Assembly: GCA_027457185.1 (NCBI GenBank)
Contig: DAIDTN010000146.1
Location: forward strand, 1-5,356
Length of the DNA: 5,356 nucleotides
Direction of reading: 5' to 3'
Origin: Burkholderiales bacterium
Lineage (GTDB): Bacteria; Pseudomonadota; Gammaproteobacteria; Burkholderiales; SG8-39
The stretch's first letter is position 1, and every line of letters starts with the position of its first letter. A program made the position numbers and the translations under genes. The notes below the pieces were generated by a model. It had not been told where the DNA came from. It worked only from the letters and a program-made list of their open reading frames with translations, and searched no databases. Of the stretch, positions 1 to 5,356 are shown in pieces.

Positions 1-988
1 GCTCGGTACCGACCCGCAGATCAAGTATCTGTACACCACACCGGCGGTGCCGGGGCGCGCGGCCGGCGCGGCCGAGGCGGACGAGGAGCGCCTGGCCGAT
101 CCGGCCAATCCCCTGGTCGGAAAGCTGCAGACCCTGTGGGACTGGCGCGCGGCGATGAACTGGATTTTCGGCGGCATCAGTTCCGGCATGGCAGTGGCGG
201 CGTGGCTGGCCTCGCTTGCGGGCATCGTGCCTGTGCACGGGGTGGCAGCAGCCCAGTCCGGAGCGGCGGCGCTGATGGCCATCGGGCTGTTCTTCGTGTT
301 CCTGAAAATCGGCAGGAAGCTGCGCTTCTGGCGCGCCGTGTCGCGCCCGCAGACGAGCTGGGTGACGCGCGAAATCTACGCGGTCGCGCTGTTCTATGCC
401 GCAGTGCTCGCCAATTTCATCTGGCCGAGCAGGGGCATGGCGACGCTGGCCGGCATGTTCGCGATCGTGTTCCTGTGCTGTCAGGCGAAAATCCTGCACC
501 TTGCGCGCGGCATCTCGGCCTGGCGGGTCGCGCTCGTTCCCTGGATGATCGCCGCCTCCGGTCTGTTCGAAGGTCTCGGCCTGTTGACACTGATGCTGCT
601 TTGGCTAAAGGGCTTCGGCACGCCTTCGCCATCGCTCGCGCTTGCGGGCTTAGGACTCGCAGCGCTGAACGGCGGGCTGTGGGTCGCCTACCGGGCCAAC
701 GCCGCACAAAACGGCATCGTGCCGCTGTCGCGCCGCCTGATCGACCGGATCAGTCCACCGCTCCAGGTAGCTGGGCACGCGTTCCCGGCAGCCATGTTCG
801 TTCTCGCACTCGCGCGCCCGGACCTCGCCCGCTTCTGCCTTGGCGCCGGCAGCATCGCCGCGCTTGCGGGCGGCGCCTACTGGAAGTTCATGCTCATCGC
901 GCGCGGCGGATACCAGCAGGGCTTTTCCCTGCCGATGCTGCCGCAACGCGGCTCCGGTACCCGCGCCGCACCTGCCCGAGCCCAATGA
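1..988 (+). CDS. DmsC/NrfD/PadC-like molybdoenzyme membrane anchor subunit, 5'-truncated by window edge
   Basis: This is the C-terminal 328 residues of a longer protein; the frame (first full codon at base 2) is open to the left edge. A GTG at 47 is in frame but has no ribosome binding site and codes inside a conserved-looking stretch, so it is not taken as the start. The visible part has about eight hydrophobic segments (near residues 54-76, 84-104, 125-145, 146-166, 175-203, 210-230, 240-260 and 265-290), as in DmsC-type anchors. Other marks are WDWRAAMNWIFGG at 46-58 and a C-terminus with WKFMLIARGGYQQGF followed by SLPMLPQRG, which I recall from anchors related to phenylacetyl-CoA:acceptor oxidoreductase. 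Such subunits hold a molybdopterin subunit and an Fe-S subunit at the membrane and pass electrons to or from quinone. The leading LGTDPQIKYLYTTPAVPGR resembles the tail of the DmsB-like Fe-S subunit, suggesting a fused subunit. The family is fairly sure; the substrate of the complex cannot be told. Confidence 0.82.
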   Translation, partial: LGTDPQIKYLYTTPAVPGRAAGAAEADEERLADPANPLVGKLQTLWDWRAAMNWIFGGISSGMAVAAWLASLAGIVPVHGVAAAQSGAAALMAIGLFFVFLKIGRKLRFWRAVSRPQTSWVTREIYAVALFYAAVLANFIWPSRGMATLAGMFAIVFLCCQAKILHLARGISAWRVALVPWMIAASGLFEGLGLLTLMLLWLKGFGTPSPSLALAGLGLAALNGGLWVAYRANAAQNGIVPLSRRLIDRISPPLQVAGHAFPAAMFVLALARPDLARFCLGAGSIAALAGGAYWKFMLIARGGYQQGFSLPMLPQRGSGTRAAPARAQ

Positions 989-1102
989 CACGTGGAAGTG
1001 TTGTCGCCACGGTCAGCAGCTTGGCAATCCGCCGGAATTGGGCCATAGAAAAAAAGTAACGCCTACGCCACGATTTTCCGAAATGCGCAATGACGCCCAG
1101 CA

Positions 1103-1117
1103 TGGCGCCGGTTTTGC
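1103..1117 (+). promoter_or_regulatory. Candidate sigma-54 (-24/-12) promoter element
   Basis: The sequence TGGCGCCGGTTTTGC matches the sigma-54 consensus TGGCACG-N4-TTGC at ten of its eleven-plus key positions' core: the TGGC block, the central C and the TTGC block are all present, while A and G around the central C are replaced. The GG at 1104-1105 and GC at 1116-1117 have the exact 12-base -24 to -12 offset. Transcription would start near 1129. No clear paired enhancer site for an NtrC-type activator was found upstream by eye, and a chance match in GC-rich DNA is possible, so this stays tentative. It would drive the adaptor and pump genes. Confidence 0.33.
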
Positions 1118-1120
1118 GGG

Positions 1121-1142
1121 TGCTCAGGGTTATCCCTAAGCA
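1121..1142. promoter_or_regulatory. Imperfect inverted repeat, candidate operator
   Basis: The arms TGCTCAGGG (1121-1129) and CCCTAAGCA (1134-1142) are inverted repeats with one mismatch (C1125 against A1138) around the four-base centre TTAT. The right arm ends where the -35 region of the TATAAT at 1165-1170 would lie, the usual place for a regulator that activates or blocks a weak promoter. No T-run follows on either strand, so it does not look like a terminator. The binding protein is unknown and no regulator gene is in view. Confidence 0.4.
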
Positions 1143-1164
1143 AAGAAGTGCGGAGGTCGCGGGC

Positions 1165-1170
1165 TATAAT
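1165..1170 (+). promoter_or_regulatory. Sigma-70-type -10 box for the efflux operon
   Basis: A perfect TATAAT stands out in GC-rich surroundings about 68 bases before the adaptor gene. Transcription would start near 1177, leaving a leader of about 60 bases. At 16-18 base spacing the upstream hexamers (around 1141-1148, such as AAAGAA) do not resemble TTGACA, and there is no TG-extended -10. A promoter with a good -10 and poor -35 is often activator-dependent, which fits the inverted repeat that ends in the -35 region. Confidence 0.45.
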
Positions 1171-1183
1171 ATGAAATCTTCGA

Positions 1184-1209
1184 TACCGGGCACGGCGCTT
1201 TGCCCCGTA
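1184..1209. promoter_or_regulatory. Imperfect inverted repeat in the leader (hairpin or operator)
   Basis: TACCGGGCA (1184-1192) and TGCCCCGTA (1201-1209) pair over nine positions with one C-C mismatch, around an eight-base loop. If transcription starts near 1177, the repeat lies about 8-33 bases into the transcript, so it could act as an RNA hairpin or as a second protein site downstream of the promoter. There is no T-run, so it is not a simple terminator. The GC-rich arms make a chance occurrence plausible. Confidence 0.3.
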
Positions 1210-1237
1210 CCGCGCCGCACCCGCCATTTCCGACGTG

Positions 1238-2509
1238 ATGACTATGAACGGCCCATCGACTTCCTCTACACCACCCTCGGCACACGCGATGCCGACGCAA
1301 AGGCAACTCGCCATTGTCGCCGTCATGGCCATCGTGATCATCGCCGCGCTCGGACTCGGCCATGCAGGCATGCGCATCTTTTCCGAATCCGCCGGCGCCC
1401 CAGCGGAGCCGGCCGCGCCGCCGCCCGGCACGTTCAGACCGACAGCGGCGCAGCTGGCGCAACTCAAGTTCGCGCCGGTGGTAAAAATGCGTTTTCGCAC
1501 CGAGCAACGGACGGACGGCAAGATCGCGCTCGACGGCGACAAGACTACGCCCGTCTTTTCGCCCTATTCCGGCAGGGTTACGCGGGTCATCGCCAAGCTC
1601 GGCGACAAGGTCAAGCGCGGCGCCCCCCTGCTTGCCATCGAGGCGACGGAATTCGCCCAGGGGCAGGCCGACCTTGTCAGCGCAGCCGGCGCGCTGAATA
1701 GCGCGACCGCGCAACTCAAACTGGCCCAAGCCAATGCGCAGCGCAAACAGGGGCTATATGAGGGCAAAGCCGCTTCGCTCCAGGACTGGCAGCAAAGCCA
1801 GGCCGATCTGGTCACTGCCCAGAACAATTTACGCTCGGCCGAAACAGCGCTCGGCGCGGTGCGCAACCGGCTGCGCATCCTGGGCAGGACCGACGCCGAT
1901 ATCGACGCGCTCGAACGCGCGCAGCGGATTGATCCGGTCGCCTACATTCTGGCGCCGATCAGCGGCACGGTAACCGACCGCCAGGTCAGCCCCGGCCAGT
2001 ACATCCAGTCGGGCGCATCCACGCCCGTATTTTCCATCGGCAATCTCTCGACCGTCTGGCTCGTCGCAAACGTGCGCGAAGTGGATGCGCCGCTGATGCG
2101 CAAGGACGCGCCGGTGGAAGTGCGGGTGTTGGCCTTTCCCGGGCGGGTGTTCAAGTCGAGGCTGGATTACATCGCGCCCTCGATCGATCCCAACACGCGC
2201 AGGTTGACGGTGCGCGCCCGAATCGATAATCCGAACGGCGCGCTCAAGCCGGAGATGGTCGCGAGCTTCAGCATCGCCGCCGGCGCCGCATCCGAGGCCC
2301 CGGCCGTTCCCGCGCAAGCCATCGTGTACGAAGGCGACAGCGCCCGCGTTTGGGTGATGCAGCAGGGCAACAGCGTCGGCTTGCGTCAAATCCGCACCGG
2401 GCGCAGCCATGACGGCATGGTCGAGGTGCTCGCCGGACTCAATCCCGGCGAGAGAGTAGTGACCGCCGGCGCGCTGTTTATCGATCGCGCCGCCAAAGAA
2501 GGCGAATGA
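1238..2509 (+). CDS. RND efflux periplasmic adaptor (membrane fusion protein), CzcB/CusB type
   Basis: A complete 423-residue adaptor that would link an inner-membrane RND pump to an outer-membrane channel. Residues 24-41 form one hydrophobic segment (signal anchor or signal peptide); no cysteine is present, so it is not a lipoprotein. A Pro/Ala-rich linker follows. Biotinyl-lipoyl-like halves lie at about 105-138 (SPYSGRV, LGDKVKRGAPLLAIE) and 236-262 (APISGTVTDR, VSPGQYIQSG). Between them an Ala/Gln/Leu-rich alpha-hairpin (about 139-214) should contact the outer channel. A beta-barrel (about 265-345, with STVWLVANVREVDAPLM) and a membrane-proximal domain ending GERVVTAGALFIDRAAKEGE follow. 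Length is normal for the family, with no His-rich tail or extra metal-chaperone domain. The start is uncertain: GTG 1235, ATG 1238, ATG 1244 and ATG 1289 are all in frame and none has a clear Shine-Dalgarno. The stop is followed closely by the pump gene, indicating one operon. The family is secure; the substrate is set by the pump. Confidence 0.93.
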   Translation: MTMNGPSTSSTPPSAHAMPTQRQLAIVAVMAIVIIAALGLGHAGMRIFSESAGAPAEPAAPPPGTFRPTAAQLAQLKFAPVVKMRFRTEQRTDGKIALDGDKTTPVFSPYSGRVTRVIAKLGDKVKRGAPLLAIEATEFAQGQADLVSAAGALNSATAQLKLAQANAQRKQGLYEGKAASLQDWQQSQADLVTAQNNLRSAETALGAVRNRLRILGRTDADIDALERAQRIDPVAYILAPISGTVTDRQVSPGQYIQSGASTPVFSIGNLSTVWLVANVREVDAPLMRKDAPVEVRVLAFPGRVFKSRLDYIAPSIDPNTRRLTVRARIDNPNGALKPEMVASFSIAAGAASEAPAVPAQAIVYEGDSARVWVMQQGNSVGLRQIRTGRSHDGMVEVLAGLNPGERVVTAGALFIDRAAKEGE

Positions 2510-2559
2510 TGGAGGGAGGCATCCTCACCGGGTCCTTGGGCCGAGCGGGGCAGGCGTGA
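2509..2559 (+). other. Bridging mini-ORF between adaptor and pump genes (possible translational coupler)
   Basis: Two consecutive ATG codons (2506 and 2509) overlap the adaptor stop TGA (2507-2509) in another frame. They open a frame of 16 codons from the second ATG (MEGGILTGSLGRAGQA) that ends in TGA at 2557-2559, overlapping the pump's GTG start at 2556-2558 as GTGA. AGAAGG at 2497-2502 is a good Shine-Dalgarno, six bases before ATG 2509. Inside the mini-ORF, GGAGGGAGG (2511-2519) is a strong Shine-Dalgarno-like run with no start codon at normal distance, partly in a small GAGG-CAT-CCTC hairpin (2516-2526). The layout would let ribosomes ending the adaptor restart here and then at the pump. 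The peptide itself resembles nothing I know; it may simply be a spacer. Confidence 0.3.
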
Positions 2560-5356
2560 ACGCCGTCGTCAGCTTTGCCCTGCGGCAGCGCATGTTGATG
2601 TTGCTGCTGCTGCTGATTCTGCTCGTCGCCGGCTCCATCAGTTTTCTCAAGCTTAACATCGAGGCCTATCCCGATCCGGTGCCGCCGCTGGTCGATATCG
2701 TCACCCAAAGCAGCGGCCAGTCGGCCGAGGAAATCGAGCACTACATCACCATCCCGATCGAAGTGCAGATGGCCGGCATTCCCAATGTGCGGGCGATACG
2801 CACCATATCGCTGTTCGGGCTGTCCGACGTAAAACTGCAGTTCACCTACGCTTTCACCTACCAGCAGGCCGAGCAGTGGGCGATCAACCGCCTGGCGCAG
2901 CTGCCACCCCTGCCCAACGGCGCCCAGCCCACCATCTCGCCCTGGAGCCCCATCGGGGAGATCTACCGTTATCGCGTGGTGGGCCCGCCGGGCTATTCGG
3001 TCACCGACCTCAAGACCATCGAGGACTGGATCCTCGAGCGGCGCTTGAAGGCGGTTCCCGGGGTCATCGACGTCAACGGCTGGGGCGGCAAGACCAAGAC
3101 CTACGACATCACCATCGACCTGAACCGGCTGAAGAGCTACGGCCTGACAGTGCCGCAAGTACTGAGCGTTCTCAGCAACAGCAACGTCAACGTCGGCGGC
3201 CAGACGATTGACTTCGGCTCCCAGGCGGCGGTGGTTCGCGGGGTGGGCCTGATTCATTCCATGGACGATCTGCGCAACACCATGCTGACTGCGAGCAATG
3301 GCGCCCCCGTGCTGTTGCGCGACATCGCCACCGTCAGCGTCGGCCACCTGCCGCGGCTGGGCAGCGCCGGGCAGGACGGCGACGACGACATTGTCGAGGG
3401 CATCGTCCTGATGCGCCGCGGCGAGCAGAGTCTGCCGACGCTGAAGCGCGTCAAAGCCGAGATCGACAAAATAAACAACACCGGCATCCTGCCACCGGGC
3501 GTGCGCGTGGAGAAGATCTACTACCGCACCCAGCTCATCAATGTCACCACGCGCACCGTACTGCACAACATGCTATTGGGCATCTTCCTGATATTCCTGG
3601 TGCAGTGGATGTTTCTGGGCAACCTGCGTAGCGCGCTGATCGTGTCGACCACCATTCCCTTTGCACTGTTTTTCGCCATCACCATCCTGGTAATGCGCGG
3701 GGAGTCGGCCAACCTGCTCTCGGTCGTGGCCATCGACTTCGGTCTGGTCGTCGATGCCACGGTGATCATGGTCGAGAACATATTCAGGCATCTCACGCAA
3801 AGCGCGCAGGCGCGCGACACCGAGCATCCGGCCCTGCATCGCATGCGCTCGGCGATCGGTCTGCACGGCAAGTTCGCCGTGATCGCCAATGCCGCAACGG
3901 AGGTGAACCGGGCGATCTTCTTCTCCGCCGCGATTATCATCGCCGGCTTCGTGCCGCTGTTCACGCTTTCGGGCGTCGAAGGGCATATATTCGGGCCGAT
4001 GGCCAAGACTTATGCCTACGCCATTGCCGGCGGCCTGCTCGCCACCTTCACCGTGTCCCCGGCCCTGAGCGCATTTCTGCTGCCTGAGCGGGTTGCGGAG
4101 GTCGAGACCTTCGTCGTGCGGGCTCTGCGCCGGGTGTATCAGCCGGTGGTCAGCTTTGCTTTGGCCAACCGCGTGCTCACGCTCGGTGCAGCCGGCTTGC
4201 TGGTGGTACTGGCACTGCTGGCCGGGAGCGCGCTGGGCCTGGAATTTCTGCCCAAGCTCGAAGAGGGCAACTTCTGGATTCGCGCCACCATGCCGCTTTC
4301 GATTTCGCTCAAAGAAGGCAACAAGTACGTCAATCGCATGCGCACCGTCATAGACGGCTTCCCCGAAGTGGTCACCACGGTCTCCCAGGACGGACGGCCC
4401 GATGACGGCACCGATGCCACCGGCTTTTTTAACGCCGAGTTCTACGTGCCGCTCAAGCCGTTCGACACCTGGCCTGCCGGCGTGACCAAGCCGAAGCTCA
4501 CCAGGCAGGTGAGCGAAGCACTGAGATCGAAGTTTCCCGGGGTCGAGTTCAATTTCTCGCAGAACATCGAGGATAACGTCGAGGAGGCCGCGTCCGGGGT
4601 CAAGGGAGAGAATTCGATCAAGCTCTATGGCAGCGACCTCGAGACGCTGGAAAAGACGGCTGACAAGATCAAGGACGTGATGAGCACGGTGCGCGGCATC
4701 ACCGATCTTGCCGTATTCAATGCGCTGGGCCAGCCCACGGTGAAAATAGAAATCGACCGCCTGCGCGCGGCCCGCTACGGGCTTTCTCCCGGCGACATCA
4801 ATTCGACGCTGCAGGCGGCCATCGGCGGTCAGGCCGCCGGAGACCTGTACGAGGAAGGCAGCGACCGCCACTTTCCCATGATCGTGCGCCTGGCGCCCAA
4901 ATACCGCCAAAGCCTCGACGCCCTCAGGCGCATCACCATCGGGGCACCCAATCCAAGCGGCAACGGCATCGTCCAGAGACCCCTGGGCGACGTGGCCACA
5001 ATCAGTCTGGTATCGGGTGCCTCCTTCATCTACCGCGAAAACCAGCAGCGCTATATTCCGATCAAATTCAGCGTGCGCGGCCGCGATCTGGGCAGTGCCG
5101 TGATCGAGGCGCAGCACAAAGTCGCCCAACAGGTGCAACTGCCCGCCGGCTACCGCATCGATTGGGCAGGCGAATTCGGCGAACTCCAGGCGGCGCTGCA
5201 GCGGCTCGCCGTGGTCGTGCCCGTGGCCCTTCTGCTGATCTGCGTACTGCTCTACCTGAACTTCTCCTCCGCCATCGACACTCTGCTCGCCGCCAGCGTC
5301 ATGCCGATGGCGCTGATCGGCGGAATCTTTTCGCTGTTCATCACCGGCACGCCGTT
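2556..5356 (+). CDS. HME-type RND efflux pump, CzcA/CusA family, 3'-truncated by window edge
   Basis: An inner-membrane proton-driven exporter, uninterrupted for 933 codons; family members have about 1030-1060, so about 100 residues are missing. The GTG start gives the expected N-terminus: a short cytoplasmic helix, TM1 (13-31) and the NIEAYPDPVPPLVDI segment; no other start is in frame in the gap upstream. Next come periplasmic porter subdomains (about 35-335, with LFGLSDVKLQF and VEGIVLMRRGE), TM2-TM6 (about 336-509), TM7 (540-561), a second periplasmic half (562-880) and TM8-TM9 (885-931). TM4 carries AIDFGLVVDATVIMVEN: D394, D400 and E407 match CzcA D402, D408 and E415 in spacing, the proton path. 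Positions equal to the CusA copper-binding methionines M573, M623 and M672 are R576, N626 and E677. This argues against Cu(I)/Ag(I) by the CusA route; a divalent metal or another substrate is possible. The start codon overlaps the stop of a mini-ORF; a modest GGGG at 2547-2550 is the only nearby ribosome binding site. It acts with the adaptor encoded just upstream. Confidence 0.96.
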   Translation, partial: MNAVVSFALRQRMLMLLLLLILLVAGSISFLKLNIEAYPDPVPPLVDIVTQSSGQSAEEIEHYITIPIEVQMAGIPNVRAIRTISLFGLSDVKLQFTYAFTYQQAEQWAINRLAQLPPLPNGAQPTISPWSPIGEIYRYRVVGPPGYSVTDLKTIEDWILERRLKAVPGVIDVNGWGGKTKTYDITIDLNRLKSYGLTVPQVLSVLSNSNVNVGGQTIDFGSQAAVVRGVGLIHSMDDLRNTMLTASNGAPVLLRDIATVSVGHLPRLGSAGQDGDDDIVEGIVLMRRGEQSLPTLKRVKAEIDKINNTGILPPGVRVEKIYYRTQLINVTTRTVLHNMLLGIFLIFLVQWMFLGNLRSALIVSTTIPFALFFAITILVMRGESANLLSVVAIDFGLVVDATVIMVENIFRHLTQSAQARDTEHPALHRMRSAIGLHGKFAVIANAATEVNRAIFFSAAIIIAGFVPLFTLSGVEGHIFGPMAKTYAYAIAGGLLATFTVSPALSAFLLPERVAEVETFVVRALRRVYQPVVSFALANRVLTLGAAGLLVVLALLAGSALGLEFLPKLEEGNFWIRATMPLSISLKEGNKYVNRMRTVIDGFPEVVTTVSQDGRPDDGTDATGFFNAEFYVPLKPFDTWPAGVTKPKLTRQVSEALRSKFPGVEFNFSQNIEDNVEEAASGVKGENSIKLYGSDLETLEKTADKIKDVMSTVRGITDLAVFNALGQPTVKIEIDRLRAARYGLSPGDINSTLQAAIGGQAAGDLYEEGSDRHFPMIVRLAPKYRQSLDALRRITIGAPNPSGNGIVQRPLGDVATISLVSGASFIYRENQQRYIPIKFSVRGRDLGSAVIEAQHKVAQQVQLPAGYRIDWAGEFGELQAALQRLAVVVPVALLLICVLLYLNFSSAIDTLLAASVMPMALIGGIFSLFITGTP

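Noticed and set aside
1..10. The first ten bases resemble part of a cloning-vector polylinker (SacI/KpnI region).
   Set aside because: The match ends after ten bases, and the bases read in frame as a sensible continuation of the anchor protein, so this is coincidence.
991..1011. CGTGG and CCACG arms just after the anchor gene stop, considered as a terminator.
   Set aside because: Only five base pairs with an 11-base loop and no following T-run.
1044..1056. A-rich run (GAAAAAAAG) in the gap, considered as an UP element or as a - strand terminator tail.
   Set aside because: It is more than 100 bases upstream of the -10 box, and no stable GC hairpin precedes the T-run when read on the - strand.
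894..1103. Open frame on the - strand starting in the gap upstream of the adaptor (69 codons, with an internal MAQFRRIAKLL start).
   Set aside because: No Shine-Dalgarno precedes either ATG, most of it overlaps the anchor gene in antisense, and no family is recognisable.
1171..1701. ATG right after the TATAAT opens a + strand frame that runs into the adaptor gene.
   Set aside because: The nearest GGAGG (1152-1156) is too far away, and beyond the gap the product is an Arg/His-rich out-of-frame reading of the adaptor.
2604..2615. Four CTG repeats near the start of the pump gene.
   Set aside because: They encode leucines of the first membrane helix; the run is too short to suggest a phase-variable repeat.
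3573..5138. Long open frame of 521 codons on the - strand opposite the pump gene, and another of 362 codons at 2478-3566.
   Set aside because: They lie antisense to a clearly homologous RND gene in GC-rich DNA, where antisense frames stay open easily. Their translations are His/Arg/Asp/Gln-rich with no recognisable domain.

Overview
The window is GC-rich, almost fully coding on the + strand, and reads like a chromosomal segment of a betaproteobacterium. That placement is an inference from codon use and protein resemblance, not proof. It holds one complete gene and two genes cut by the window edges, all transcribed left to right.

Region 1 (1-988): the 3' part of a gene for a DmsC/NrfD/PadC-like membrane anchor of a molybdoenzyme (DMSO reductase superfamily) complex. 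Its reading frame is open to the left edge. The first residues look like the C-terminal tail of the 4Fe-4S partner subunit, so the full protein may be a fused electron-transfer plus membrane-anchor subunit.

Region 2 (989-1237): a gap of about 250 bp, the only substantial non-coding DNA. It holds a perfect TATAAT without a good -35, a correctly spaced sigma-54-like -24/-12 match, and two imperfect inverted repeats on either side of the TATAAT. I see no clear rho-independent terminator. It looks like a regulated promoter region for the downstream operon.

Region 3 (1238-5356): an RND efflux operon. The first gene is a complete periplasmic adaptor (membrane fusion protein) of the CzcB/CusB type. 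The second is an inner-membrane RND pump of the heavy-metal-efflux (HME, CzcA/CusA) type, with about 933 residues visible and roughly the last 100 beyond the edge. A 16-17 codon mini-ORF bridges the two genes, overlapping the adaptor stop and the pump start. The two proteins should form the inner-membrane and periplasmic parts of a tripartite exporter. No outer-membrane channel gene or regulator is visible here. The pump keeps the acidic residues of the CzcA proton path (D394, D400, E407) but lacks all three CusA copper-binding methionines, so a divalent or unknown substrate is more likely than Cu(I)/Ag(I).

I found no RNA gene, CRISPR array, insertion sequence or phage feature, and no strong evidence for a wholly new system. 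The most useful leads are the promoter region, the bridging mini-ORF, the pump's substrate class and the possible subunit fusion at the left edge.
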